A DNA stretch of 64,000 nucleotides, from positions 9,371,501 through 9,435,500 of the forward strand of contig NZ_CP012670.1 in the NCBI RefSeq assembly GCF_004135735.1, written 5' to 3'. Positions 43,901 through 54,531 of this stretch are shown one piece after another. The DNA is from Sorangium cellulosum (GTDB lineage Bacteria; Myxococcota_A; Polyangia; Polyangiales; Polyangiaceae). The notes under the pieces are model-generated. The model was not told the DNA's origin. It did not search any database and saw nothing but the letters and a program-made list of their open reading frames with translations. The translations under genes were made by a program, and so were the position numbers. How positions within the stretch are numbered: the first letter of the stretch is position 1; every line of letters starts with the position of its first letter.

Positions 43901-44917
43901 CGCGTCGGCGATCGCGCCGGTGCACACCTTCAGCGCGAGCAGGTGATCGCCCGCGGGCGCCTCGATCCGCGCGGCGATGCGGTCGAGCACGAGGCGCTCG
44001 TGGGACGCGTCGCTCGACGCGACGTCGGCGCCGTCCCACGCGACGCGCACCGCTCCGGTCGCGGCGACGTGGGCGAGGATCGGCGCGCGATCGAGCGCGG
44101 GCGGGATGGTGACGCGGGAGGCGAGGTACGTGCAGCTCTCGGCGCGCGGGTGGATGTAGAGGTCGAGCGGCACGCCGCGGGCGGTCGACGCGGCGGGCAG
44201 CACGCGGCGCCACGCGACGTCGTAGACGCCCCAGGAGTAGCGGGCGCCCATGTCCGAGAAGCGCCGGCCGTCCGCCTCGGGGCCCTCGCGGCGCGCGAGC
44301 CCGTCGCCCGAGTTGTCCTGGAACGGCCCCAGGATGGCGAACGCCTTGACGAGCCCGGATGCGTCCGGGGGGGCGTCGTACGACACGGCGCGCGCGCCGG
44401 GCCACGCCGCGGCCGGCGGCTCGGGGGCGAGCGAGAGGGCGAGCCAGCGCGCGTCGTCGGCGAGCGGCGAGGAGGACCGCGCGATCCGCGCGAGCCCCTC
44501 GCGGGCGCGGCCCTCGGCCGCGCGCTCGGCGAGCGCCGCCGCGATCACGAGCCCCGCGATGGCGTCGTCGCCGCCGCGCTGCGCCCGGGCCAGCGCGGCG
44601 CGGAGCATCTCGTCGGGCGTCGCGGCGGTCCACCGCGGCGAGAGCGCGATGGGGGCGCGCTTCTCGCTCACCTTCGCGGGGCCCGCCGCCGGCTTCTTCG
44701 CGGGGCCCGCCGCCGGCTTCTTCGTGGGGCCCGCCGCGGGCTGCGCCGCGGTGCCCACGGCCGCGCCGCCCGGGCGCTGCGCCTGCGCGCGCGCGGGGGC
44801 GGGCGCGACGGCGACGGCGAGCAGCGCCGCGATCCATCCGCGCCGCCCGCACCAGCGCGCTGCCCGCGCGCGCAGGCGCCCTCCTCGTCGACTTGCCCCC
44901 GGCGAGCTCCGTTCCAT
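40925..44917 (-). CDS. DUF3857/transglutaminase-like exported protein with TPR-like region
   Basis: 1,330 residues. A basic signal region (RRGWIAALLAVAVAPAPARA) predicts export. A long Ala/Arg-rich helical region with TPR character fills the first half. A DUF3857-type beta domain follows (LHWVRVVTYHPDKRVSQL, GDVVEVAVRSWTPGPVG). Then a papain-like transglutaminase core with catalytic Cys in RRQGDCDDKAMLLITLLKS (near 997), His in FDHGIAYLPG and Asp in LWLDATSPQ. Family members are large envelope proteins of unknown substrate. GAGGAG lies just before the ATG at 44917. It is the longest single-domain-set gene here after elbD. Confidence 0.85.
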   Translation of the reverse strand: MERSSPGASRRGGRLRARAARWCGRRGWIAALLAVAVAPAPARAQAQRPGGAAVGTAAQPAAGPTKKPAAGPAKKPAAGPAKVSEKRAPIALSPRWTAATPDEMLRAALARAQRGGDDAIAGLVIAAALAERAAEGRAREGLARIARSSSPLADDARWLALSLAPEPPAAAWPGARAVSYDAPPDASGLVKAFAILGPFQDNSGDGLARREGPEADGRRFSDMGARYSWGVYDVAWRRVLPAASTARGVPLDLYIHPRAESCTYLASRVTIPPALDRAPILAHVAATGAVRVAWDGADVASSDASHERLVLDRIAARIEAPAGDHLLALKVCTGAIADAGRVRVRFTDEQRRPAPLPTSSDLSPLRAPPAAPSSVTVVKTALDRALDVGASDPLDQVLSAAVVRTLGGADDQRSPRAPGLLDRVTRAPEVSPDALAMAGWVSPFGANRSGWLEAARARGLTEKDRASAAFAQRRLVAAHLASGRVDWAAAALREQPLRSARDPEARVLRALVKKELAPSGLGRAALEELLAIERQHKGRTPVVVWQEIAAAARRDPALELRAAQRLAEIAPESRGAPYVLAFEHQGGAALEVAAARALAQQTSAEDVIRIGRALHDAGRGAWAREVLSYATHIAPNQPGAFRSLAAARQGTAGGPWAAAANAALARARDLAPGDPLLRAELALRLGEGSPSAPGRRRMRDERHLVAPEIFLARARGAPAKVGEVADRQLHWVRVVTYHPDKRVSQLMHYAREIVIEPRSDQELYERDIPTEGAQTELLFARVHRKDGSVAQPDEQGSGGARPFVRWPRLRTGDVVEVAVRSWTPGPVGRRGDAPFYFIDYVGSTDTRPILYNEVVVDSPKSDPLAIDVLNGKAERVLRSEEEGREVTRFIWDDPPEVPEEPLAPHLAEVLPVVVGSTFHGWHDFREWYRGAVAGFTEPDDQVRRLAAELTKGKVTREDKLRALFDFVADDIRYVNFVSGEWWLPNRPQELLARRQGDCDDKAMLLITLLKSIGIEATEVLVQTRYTGQPSLLRSEVAAIPAFDHGIAYLPGKGGAPGLWLDATSPQSRLGPLPAMDARTLALFVDDGPPRIVETPASSPADHGVDAAWTIALHPTGAGELAARERHIGDAAFELRSNLAEADARAQWVEQYLAYGWFPTIQVKPEVTFRADLPQGAASLAFEARSEGLARREGAELAVPLAGTSTLTSQLAPLVKRALPVVLPPSLAPRHHHRTITIVAPAGYTFAELPPGGDEDGGEFGRATLTFERVPGKDAVVVKERVVVDRSTIPVAQYAAWRGWLQRVDGLLHRMVRLVPSDGRGRQGSGAGRAR

Positions 44918-45021
44918 CGCTCCTCGCTTCCGGGCCACGGCATAGCGCGGGCCGGATCGCGGCGCGAGCGCGCCGAGAGGCGCGCCGGGGCGCCCCGCGC
45001 TGCGCCGGAGCAGCCGCCCGC

Positions 45022-45176
45022 GCCGGGACCGGTGCGCGCGCCTCCCGGGACCGGTGCGCGCGCCTCCCGGGACCGGTGCGCGCGCCTCCCGGGACCGGTG
45101 CGCGCTCCCGGGACCGGTGCGCGCGCCTCCCGGGACCGGTGCGCGCGCCTCCCGGAACCGGTGCGCGAACTTGGCC
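45022..45176. repeat. 22-bp tandem repeat carrying ACCGGT, seven copies
   Basis: GGGACCGGTGCGCG boxes start at 45025, 45047, 45069, 45091, 45110, 45132 and 45154 (the last GGAACC). The period is 22 bp with one 19-bp interval. It lies in the gap between two divergent genes, where it would sit in both upstream regions. Confidence 0.9.
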
Positions 45177-45206
45177 GGCGAGCGCGCGGTTCACTAGCGT
45201 GCTCCC

Positions 45207-45689
45207 ATGCGGCGCGCGTCGAGATGGCTGCTTTCGGCGGTGATGGCCCTGACCACGCTCACGGTCTCGCCCGCGGAGAGCCTTGCCCGTGGCACCCGGG
45301 TCGAGTGGAAGAGCGTCGATGTGCCCGCGGGCGAACGCCAGAAAGAGCGGGCCCGCGCGCTGCGCGGCATGCTCAGGAGCGCGGCGAAGAAGGCGGATTT
45401 CGGCAAGGCCAGGTCGGTCGTGCTGAGCGCGCGCGTGGTCGAGTTCACCTCGGCGACGCGCGGCGACGTCCACCGCGTGAGCTGCACGCTGGTCGGCCGC
45501 GTCGTCGGCGGCCCCACCGCCCGCTCGCGCATCTCGTTCGGCGGCCGGCCCAGCGAGCGGCAGGCGCTGGAGAAGCAGGTCCTCACGATGGTCGCGAACG
45601 GCATCGTCGGCAGGCTCGCCTCGATCGTCCGCGCCCGCGACGAGGCGCGCGACAAGGCGCGGGACGACCGCGACGAGGCGCGCGATTGA
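45207..45689 (+). CDS. Exported hypothetical protein, 160 aa
   Basis: Signal peptide (LLSAVMALTTLTVSPAESLA) then a mixed domain (TRVEWKSVDVPAGERQKERA, VVLSARVVEFTSATRGDVHR, VSCTLVGRVVGGPTARSRIS) and a highly charged Asp/Glu/Arg/Lys tail (RARDEARDKARDDRDEARD). No family recognised. The first ATG is 10 bp after a possible -10 (CTAGCG). Confidence 0.75.
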   Translation: MRRASRWLLSAVMALTTLTVSPAESLARGTRVEWKSVDVPAGERQKERARALRGMLRSAAKKADFGKARSVVLSARVVEFTSATRGDVHRVSCTLVGRVVGGPTARSRISFGGRPSERQALEKQVLTMVANGIVGRLASIVRARDEARDKARDDRDEARD

Positions 45690-45782
45690 AGGCGCGCCGG
45701 CGCGGGTCGCGCCCTGCGCGCCGGCCCGCGCCGCGCCTCGCTCGACCTTCCTCGCGATCTGGACTACGAGGGCCCGCGCATC

Positions 45783-46214
45783 ATGGAACTCGACCGGATG
45801 GTGGCCGAGCTCTTCCAGGAGGAAGACCGCGCTCGGGAGATGGCGGGAAAGCTCATCCAGCTGGCGCAGCGCTCTCCGGCCGCGGCGTGCGCGGAGCGCG
45901 AGGGCCTGCTCGCGTTCCTCCGCGGGCCGATGGAGCGTCACATGCGCTACGAGGAGGCGGCCATCTTCCCGCATTTCCAGGCGCACGGCCTCGCCGAGGA
46001 GGTCCAGGTCGCGCTGAAGCACCACGCCGCCCTGCGCGAGGCGACCGAGGCGCTCGCGAACGTCGCGCCGGACGGCGACGTCGCGGCGCGCATCGCGAAC
46101 GTCGCCCGGCTGCTCTTGCACCATACAAATTTCGAGGGCGACTACATTTATCCCGAGCTCACCCACGACGAGTGGCGCGAGTTGATCAGGGAAACGGTTC
46201 GTCCGGGCGTCTGA
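45783..46214 (+). CDS. Hemerythrin-like HHE-domain protein
   Basis: 143 residues, a four-helix bundle with candidate di-iron ligands: HMRYEEAAIFPHF, LKHHAALREATE and LHHTNFEGDYIYPEL. Hemerythrin-like proteins bind oxygen, NO or reactive oxygen. The gene lies 54 bp before a kinase gene on the same strand, which may share its control. The N-terminal helix (MELDRMVAELFQEEDRAREM) lacks a clear ligand His. Confidence 0.85.
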   Translation: MELDRMVAELFQEEDRAREMAGKLIQLAQRSPAAACAEREGLLAFLRGPMERHMRYEEAAIFPHFQAHGLAEEVQVALKHHAALREATEALANVAPDGDVAARIANVARLLLHHTNFEGDYIYPELTHDEWRELIRETVRPGV

Positions 46215-46268
46215 CGTCAGCGCAGGAACTCGACAGGGATGTTCCCCTCGACGTAGGCTTTTGCCGCC

Positions 46269-49016
<2,748 letters not shown>

Positions 49017-49025
49017 TAGAGGCGG

Positions 49026-49772
49026 ATGGAAACCACAGCGTATCAGCAGTACTCCGAGGAATCCGGCGATTGGTTGAAGAAGGGGAGATCCCGGCTGCTC
49101 GCTCACCTGGTGCGTGAGTTCAGCCCTGGAAAGCGCCCCCTGGAGATGCTGGAGGTCGGCGCCGGGGTCGGCCAGAACCTGGGTGTCCTGACGGAGTTCG
49201 GGGTCGTCGATGCCATCGAGGTGAGCCCCCTCGGACAGGACGCGATCGCCGGTACGGGCGCGGCGCGGACGCTCTACAGCACGTCGGTCCCGTTCGAGCT
49301 CGACCGGCGATACGACGTGATCTGCGCGCTCGACGTGATCGAGCACATCGAGGACGACCGCGGCGCGCTCCAGTGGATCCACGATCACCTGAACCCCGGC
49401 GGGATCTTCGTCGCCACGGTGCCGGCGTATCCGTGGCTGTTCAGCGATCACGACCGCGCGTTGCAGCATTTCCGCCGCTACACGGCCGGCACCTTCCGTC
49501 GCGCGCTGCCGGCCGCCTTCCGCGTCGAGGCCTGCGCGTACTTCAATCAGCTACTCTTTCCCGCCGCCGTCGGCTCGCGCGCCGCCTGGAGCGCCGCGCG
49601 CACGCTGCTCCCCGGCAAGGGCAGCGCGAAGCAATCGTCGCCGAGGTCAGGCCTGGCCTCGGCGGCGCTCGGGGCGGTGCTGCGCGCGGAGGTCGACCTC
49701 ATCGCGCGCGGGTACCGGCCGCGCTTCGGGCTGTCGGTCTTCTGCGTGGCGAGGCGCGGCGCGCACGCCTGA
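49026..49772 (+). CDS. SAM-dependent methyltransferase (class I)
   Basis: 248 residues with a class I fold: LEMLEVGAGVGQNLGVLTEF (motif I, SAM-binding E-V-G-A-G-x-G), YDVICALDVIEHIEDDRGAL (motif IV region), LNPGGIFVATVPAYPWLFSD (motif after the core strand) and a C-terminal hydrophobic part (FNQLLFPAAVGSRAAWSAAR). The context (PWLFSDHDRALQHFRRYT) resembles methyltransferases of glycosyl or lipid-linked sugar pathways. The membrane glycosyltransferase downstream fits this. Confidence 0.88.
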   Translation: METTAYQQYSEESGDWLKKGRSRLLAHLVREFSPGKRPLEMLEVGAGVGQNLGVLTEFGVVDAIEVSPLGQDAIAGTGAARTLYSTSVPFELDRRYDVICALDVIEHIEDDRGALQWIHDHLNPGGIFVATVPAYPWLFSDHDRALQHFRRYTAGTFRRALPAAFRVEACAYFNQLLFPAAVGSRAAWSAARTLLPGKGSAKQSSPRSGLASAALGAVLRAEVDLIARGYRPRFGLSVFCVARRGAHA

Positions 49773-49892
49773 GCGCCGGGCGCGCCTGAGCGCCGAGCAT
49801 CTGCGCGCCTGAGCGCCGGACGCGCCCAGCGGAGGCTCCGCGCGCCTGAGCGCCGGGCGCACTTGAGCGGAGGCTCCAAGCGCCTGAGCGCC
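49773..49892. repeat. Imperfect repeats of GCGCCTGAGCGCCG
   Basis: Five to six variants of GCGCCTGAGCGCCG and GCGGAGGCTCC, irregularly spaced, fill the gap between the methyltransferase and the next gene. Confidence 0.7.
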
Positions 49893-49958
49893 GAACGTGC
49901 GCGTCTGAACGCGGAGGAGGTGGCGACGCCTCGGGAGCTTCGTGGTACGGAGCGCGCC

Positions 49959-51725
49959 ATGACAGGGCACGACGCCACGACGCCCGCCTTCTCCTACCGC
50001 AAAGCCGCGCGCTGGACTGCCCACCTCGCGCCGTTCGCCCTCCTGATCGCGATGTTCGGCCTGTTGCAGTGGGGCCACCGCGATGACTCGCCCACGGAGG
50101 ACGAATGGGCGCACACGACGCGCGGCCTCGCCTGGTGGCAGACCTCGGACATGCGGCTCAACTACGCGCATCCGCCCCTCGCGAACGCGATCGCCGCCAT
50201 CCCCGTTGCCGCCATGAAGGGCAATGCGGACCTCACCTCGTTCCAGCACTGGAAGGACGCGAACACCGGGCGCGTCGCGCTCGATTACATCAAACAAGAC
50301 TATGCGCGGGCGCGGGAGCAGCTCTTCCGGGCCCGGGTCATGATGATGCTGATGGCGGTGGCCCTCGCCGCCTATGTGTGGTTCTGGGCCCGGTGGTTCT
50401 GGGGCGCGCGCGCCGCGCTGGCCGCGCTGGCCCTCGTCGCGCTCAACCCGACGATCATCGCCCAGGGCCGGTACGTGACCACCGACCTCCCGGCGGCGCT
50501 GGTGACGATGCTCGCCGTGGGAGAGTTCGCCCGGTACGCCAGCGGGCGCGCCGGCCGGTGGTCGCTCGTGACCATGACGCTCGCGATCGGCGCGGCCGCC
50601 GTCACGAAGTACAGCGGGCTCCTCCTCGTGCCGATCCTCGGCGCGATCGGGGTGCTGCTGGCCGCGATGGGCCGCGGCCGGTTCGAGGGGAAGCCCGCCG
50701 CCCGCCGGTTCGGCGAGCTCGGTCTCCACATGCTGCTCGCCGGCGTGGTCATGCTCCTCGTCATCAACGCCGTCTATAAGTTCGATCACACGGGCATGAC
50801 GGTGCGGGACATCCTCGCTGCGCCCGAGCCTCAATATTCGGTCTCACACGGCTACAAGCAACATCTGATGGAGAAGCACTCGCCCCTGCGGTTCATGCCG
50901 GCGGGCATGCCCATCCCTCTCCCGTATACCTATCTCTTCGGCACGGCGGCGGTGACCGCGCTCAACGCCGGAGGCTTCACGTCCTATTTCCTCGGCGAGG
51001 TCGTACGGAAAGGCCACTGGGCCTACTTCCCGGTGATGCTCCTCATCAAGAACCCGCCCGCCACGATCCTCCTGCTGATCGCCGGGGTGGTGCTCGCGCT
51101 GCGGCGCGTCCGCTCCCTCTCCGTCGAGGTCATCGCCACCGGGGCGACAGCCGCGCTGTTCTTGGCTTCCTTCATGCGGGCCAACCTCAACATGGGTGTC
51201 CGGCACGCCATGCCGATCATGCCGCTCCTCGCCGTGCTCGCAGCGCGCTCGTTCGACCGGCTCTGGTCGCTCGCCGCCCCGCGCCGCCCTGTCCAGCTCG
51301 CGCTCGCGGGCCTCGTGGCGAGCACCGCGCTCAGCGCGCTCCTCATCGCCCCGAACTTCTTGGGATACTTCAACCTGTTCATCGGCGGCGAGGCCGGCGG
51401 CCACAAGATCAGCATCTACGGCGAGGACTGGGGGCAGGATCGCGCCGCGCTGGCGCGGTACGTGAAAGAGCACGGGATCCAGCCGCTCTATTACAATTAC
51501 CAGACGGCGACGCGCCGGGTCGAATGGGAATACTTCCAGGTTCCCTACAAGCCCCTCCGTTGCAACACGAAGCCCAAACCCGGGTCCTGGGTCGCAGTGC
51601 ACGCCCTGACCCTGAGGACCGCTCCCAAGAAATGCTACAAGGCCCTTCGCGGGCGCGAGCCGGACGTGGAGATCAACCGCCACATCTATCTTTACCGGAT
51701 GCCGCCCGGCCCTGCGAGCCCCTGA
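49959..51725 (+). CDS. PMT/ArnT-like membrane glycosyltransferase (GT-C fold)
   Basis: 588 residues with about ten TM helices. The first extracytoplasmic loop carries the acidic pair expected of GT-C enzymes (DSPTEDEWAHTTRGLAWW), followed by YAHPPLANAIAAIPVA and NPTIIAQGRYVTTDLPAALV, and helices such as LLLVPILGAIGVLLAAMG. The last 120 residues are a soluble domain (LFIGGEAGGHKISIYGEDWG, TRRVEWEYFQVPYKPLRCN). GT-C enzymes move sugars from polyprenyl phosphates to proteins or lipids in the periplasm. The ATG at 49959 follows GGAG. Confidence 0.85.
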   Translation: MTGHDATTPAFSYRKAARWTAHLAPFALLIAMFGLLQWGHRDDSPTEDEWAHTTRGLAWWQTSDMRLNYAHPPLANAIAAIPVAAMKGNADLTSFQHWKDANTGRVALDYIKQDYARAREQLFRARVMMMLMAVALAAYVWFWARWFWGARAALAALALVALNPTIIAQGRYVTTDLPAALVTMLAVGEFARYASGRAGRWSLVTMTLAIGAAAVTKYSGLLLVPILGAIGVLLAAMGRGRFEGKPAARRFGELGLHMLLAGVVMLLVINAVYKFDHTGMTVRDILAAPEPQYSVSHGYKQHLMEKHSPLRFMPAGMPIPLPYTYLFGTAAVTALNAGGFTSYFLGEVVRKGHWAYFPVMLLIKNPPATILLLIAGVVLALRRVRSLSVEVIATGATAALFLASFMRANLNMGVRHAMPIMPLLAVLAARSFDRLWSLAAPRRPVQLALAGLVASTALSALLIAPNFLGYFNLFIGGEAGGHKISIYGEDWGQDRAALARYVKEHGIQPLYYNYQTATRRVEWEYFQVPYKPLRCNTKPKPGSWVAVHALTLRTAPKKCYKALRGREPDVEINRHIYLYRMPPGPASP

Positions 51726-51831
51726 ACGTGGCCTTCGCGCCTACGATGCCGAGCCGGAGTGTGAGAAACCCGGCGCCGTAACTGGAACACCGTGAAAGAA
51801 GGGCTCGGCATGGCAACATGTCCGGGTTGCG

Positions 51832-52129
51832 ATGCTCGGGCCGCTCGTCCGCTGCCGTCACTGCGGCCGCGGCCAGCGCCGCTGCCCCGGCTGCCGCCCG
51901 ATCCGGCGTCGTGAGTCGCTCCGCCGCGCCGGCGCCGCGTGCCGGACCCGGCCTGGCGCTCGCCGCCTCCAGGCCGCTCGCCAGACCCGCTGCCGCGACC
52001 AGCAGCAGGCCAAGTTCTTCGCGCAGAGGCCCCGCCGCCGAGATAGGCGCCCCGGAGGCCCGCGCCGGCGCAGGAGCAGCGTCCCGCAACCCGCGCCGCG
52101 CGGGCCGCAGGATCGCCGTCCCGCGCTAG
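51832..52129 (+). pseudogene. Zinc-ribbon-like small gene or remnant
   Basis: From 51832 the frame reads LVRCRHCGRGQRRCPGCRP and then an Arg-rich stretch (IRRRESLRRAGAACRTRPGA, RRLQAARQTRCRDQQQAK), giving CxxC pairs that look like a zinc ribbon. It resembles small Cys-rich proteins of the CxxCxxRxRRxCxxC kind that accompany some transposases. No transposase, terminal repeat or matching ORF follows, and the frame runs on into the 3' end of the opposite-strand gene. It may be a remnant. A second CxxC (ATCPGC) lies just upstream in another frame, which suggests a frameshift. Confidence 0.4.
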
Positions 52130-52371
52130 TTGAGCAGCTTCTTCGACAGGTGCTTGACCGCCTCCTGCGCCGCGTGCCGCAGCGCGACCTCGACCGCCTT
52201 GGAGGACGTGTCGCCTCGCACGAGGATGGCGCAGCTGTCCCCTTCGGCCTCGAATGATGCGAGCGGGAGCTCTTTCGCCGCCTCCGCGGCGCGAATGGGT
52301 ACCTGCACAGCAAGCGAGCCGACCTCGAGCTCCACGAACCCCACCAGCTCCGACTTGGATAGGTTCTGCAT
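52126..52371 (-). CDS. Small hypothetical protein, 81 aa
   Basis: Mainly helical/beta mixed protein (SKSELVGFVELEVGSLAVQV, PIRAAEAAKELPLASFEAEG, DTSSKAVEVALRHAAQEAVK). The start is not well defined: the ATG at 52371 has no clear ribosome site. Composition differs from the random Arg/Pro-rich readings around it, which favours coding. No family recognised. Upstream (about 52467-52562) lies a roughly 55-bp direct duplication containing CCCCTCTGCGGCCGCGT. Confidence 0.6.
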   Translation of the reverse strand: MQNLSKSELVGFVELEVGSLAVQVPIRAAEAAKELPLASFEAEGDSCAILVRGDTSSKAVEVALRHAAQEAVKHLSKKLLN

Positions 52372-52614
52372 AGATTGAACGTGGGTCGTCCACAGGCGCT
52401 TAGCAAGGTCAGGTTTTTCCTGCTTGTCGGTGGGATCGCGCGCCCACCTCGATGGCTGGAAACGCGGTCGCGTCGAGCGCCCCCTCTGCGGCCGCGTTGG
52501 GGGGGCGGCCGCCCCGCGCGCGGTCGCGTCAAGCCCCCCTCTGCGGCCGCGTGGGGGGCGGAGCCCGGCGCTCCGGCGCGCCGCGCGCGCTTCCGCACGC
52601 ATGACCGCTCCGCG

Positions 52615-52923
52615 TCAGTTCTTCAGGGATGTCAGCTGGTCGGCCATGATGGTGCGGCGGTTGCGGTACACCTGCAGCACGATGGCCAGCGCGATCGCCG
52701 CCTCGCTCGCCGCGAGGACGATGATGAAGACCGTGAACACCTGGCCGGACACGCCGCCCGCGACGAAGTGCTCGAACGCGACGAAGTTCAGCGCGGCGGC
52801 GTTCAGGATGAGCTCGACGCCGAGGAGGATGCCCACCGCGTGCTTGCGCGTCATCACGGTGAGCAGCCCGAGGCCGAAGAGCGCGGCGCCGACGCTGAGG
52901 TAGTGGATGAGGCCGATCTCCAC
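52615..52923 (-). CDS. nuoK: NADH-quinone oxidoreductase subunit K
   Basis: Membrane proton-translocating subunit of respiratory complex I. 102 residues, three TM helices: YLSVGAALFGLGLLTVMTR, HAVGILLGVELILNAAALNF (with the conserved Glu) and FTVFIIVLAASEAAIALAIV (second conserved Glu). The GTG at 52923 gives the usual start VEIGLIHYLSVG and lies 5 bp after the nuoJ stop; an upstream GTG at 52944 would add seven residues overlapping nuoJ. Last gene of nuoIJK. Confidence 0.95.
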   Translation of the reverse strand: MEIGLIHYLSVGAALFGLGLLTVMTRKHAVGILLGVELILNAAALNFVAFEHFVAGGVSGQVFTVFIIVLAASEAAIALAIVLQVYRNRRTIMADQLTSLKN

Positions 52924-52928
52924 GGCGC

Positions 52929-53444
52929 CTACTCCCTCTCCCACGCGCGCTTGACCGCGCGGCGCGCGAGCACGACGGCGCCGATCATGGCGGCGAGCAG
53001 CACGACCGAGCCGATCTCGAACGGGAGCAGGTACTCGCCGAGGAAGGCGTGCCCGAGCCTGGCCGTGGACGGCATCGCCGGCCTGGCCTCGGCGGGCCAG
53101 GGGGTCCGGGTCGCCACCCTGCCGAGCAGGAGGAGCACCGCCGTGACCAGGGCGAACGCCACCGCGAGGCCGCCGCGCGGGTTGGAGACCCGCATATCCT
53201 CGATGCGGCTCGTGAGCATCACGGCGAAGAGGATGAGCGTGAGCGTGCCGCCGACGTAGACGAGCACCTGCGTCGCCGCGAGGAAATCGGCCGAGAGCAG
53301 GACATACAGCCCGGCGATGCCGAGGAACGTGCCGAGCAGGGCCAGCGCGGAGTGGATGATGTTCCTGGAGAACGCCACGACGCCGGCGGAGCCGAGCGTC
53401 AGCGCGGCGAGCCCAAGGAAAGCGAGTGCGCTCAGGGAGGGCAT
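52929..53444 (-). CDS. nuoJ: NADH-quinone oxidoreductase subunit J
   Basis: 171 residues, five TM helices including FLGLAALTLGSAGVVAFSRN, NIIHSALALLGTFLGIAGLY, and TQVLVYVGGTLTLILFAVML. The conserved segment with QVLVYVGG is the family mark. Complex I membrane subunit. Between nuoI and nuoK. Confidence 0.95.
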   Translation of the reverse strand: MPSLSALAFLGLAALTLGSAGVVAFSRNIIHSALALLGTFLGIAGLYVLLSADFLAATQVLVYVGGTLTLILFAVMLTSRIEDMRVSNPRGGLAVAFALVTAVLLLLGRVATRTPWPAEARPAMPSTARLGHAFLGEYLLPFEIGSVVLLAAMIGAVVLARRAVKRAWERE

Positions 53445-53504
53445 GTGAGGAGGACCGGGACGTTAGACCGCGACCTACCCCCCATCAAGGGGAACGCCCC
53501 GCGC

Positions 53505-54239
53505 TCACGCCGCCGTGCCGGCCTTCGCGCTCCCCGCGCCGGCCTTCGCGCTCCCCGCGCCGGCCTTCGCGCTCCCCGCGCCGGCCTTCGCGCTCCCCGC
53601 GTCACCGTCGCCAGCCCCGCCGGCCTCACCGCTGCCGTCCCCCTTGCTCTTGCCGTTCTCGCTGCGCCAGAGGGCGCGCAGCTCCTCCAGGACGGCGGGG
53701 TTGTCGCGCATGGCGCGCTCGCGGGCCTCGCGGGCGTGGGGGCCGTACTCGCCGACAGGCACCTCGCCGAGGTCCTTCGGCGCCTTGTACAGCGGCACCA
53801 GCCCCTCCGGGATGAAGCGGAACGTGAGGTGATCGAGCGTCGGCGCCGCCCCCTCGAACTCGCGGGTGTGGCGGATCGCGCCCGTCGACTCGGTCTTGCA
53901 CGCCTCGACGCAGAGGCCGCAGTACATGCACTTGCCCATGTCGATGTCGAAGCGGCTCATCGCCTGCTTCTTGGTCGCCGGGTCCTTCTCGAGGTCGATG
54001 GCGATGCACTCGATGGGGCACGCGCGCTCGCAGCGCTTGCAGCCGGTGCAGATGTCCATCTGCACCTCGAGGAAGCCGCGGTAGCGCGGGGGCAGCGTCT
54101 CGCTGACAGGGCGATCCGTCCTGTCGGGGTACTGGACGGTGATGGGTTCCCGGAACAGATGGGAGAACGTGACCGCCATCCCTTCCAGGATGGTGCTGGC
54201 CGCGTTCGAGATGCTCTTGATGTACTGGGTGAGATCCAT
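53505..54239 (-). CDS. nuoI: NADH-quinone oxidoreductase subunit I
   Basis: 244 residues: the ferredoxin-like subunit carrying N6a and N6b. Motifs CTGCKRCERACP and CMYCGLCVEACK are complete, preceded by YRGFLEVQMDI. The C-terminal 60 residues extend beyond the family: an acidic/Ser region, then a four-fold GSAKAGA repeat encoded by a 21-bp repeat (about 53515-53600). First gene of a nuoIJK run; nuoL and later subunits are not downstream, so the complex I operon is split. Divergent from dapA. Confidence 0.95.
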   Translation of the reverse strand: MDLTQYIKSISNAASTILEGMAVTFSHLFREPITVQYPDRTDRPVSETLPPRYRGFLEVQMDICTGCKRCERACPIECIAIDLEKDPATKKQAMSRFDIDMGKCMYCGLCVEACKTESTGAIRHTREFEGAAPTLDHLTFRFIPEGLVPLYKAPKDLGEVPVGEYGPHAREARERAMRDNPAVLEELRALWRSENGKSKGDGSGEAGGAGDGDAGSAKAGAGSAKAGAGSAKAGAGSAKAGTAA

Positions 54240-54492
54240 GGCCGGGGCTCTCGGGGGACCTGACGCGCCCGGACAGACCGTCCGGAGCGGCGAGCCGCCA
54301 CACCAGCCAGGGTAGCAGATCCCCACCCCTCTTCAGCCTCCCACCCGGAAGCCTGCGACCCGGACGCTGCGGGCGTCCGGGCCGGCGCGCGCGATGCGGC
54401 CACGGCCGGGCCCGAGCGGCGCCGTGCCTCGGGCGGGAGCGGCGGCGAGGCGGCGGAGAGCGTGGCGCCCGCGATCCTACGGTCCTCCCCTG

Positions 54493-54521
54493 TTGACGCG
54501 CCCCCCCGGTGGCGAGCATGG
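54493..54521 (+). promoter_or_regulatory. Possible dapA promoter
   Basis: TTGACG (54493-54498) and a weak -10 around 54516-54521 (GCATGG), ahead of the ATG at 54532 with a very short leader. The -35 is good, the -10 poor. Confidence 0.3.
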
Positions 54522-54531
54522 TCGCCCTACC

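Noticed and set aside
49773..49958. Small coding frame in the GCGCCTGAGCGCCG repeats
   Set aside because: Only repeat-coded short peptides; the GT-C gene start at 49959 with GGAG explains the region.
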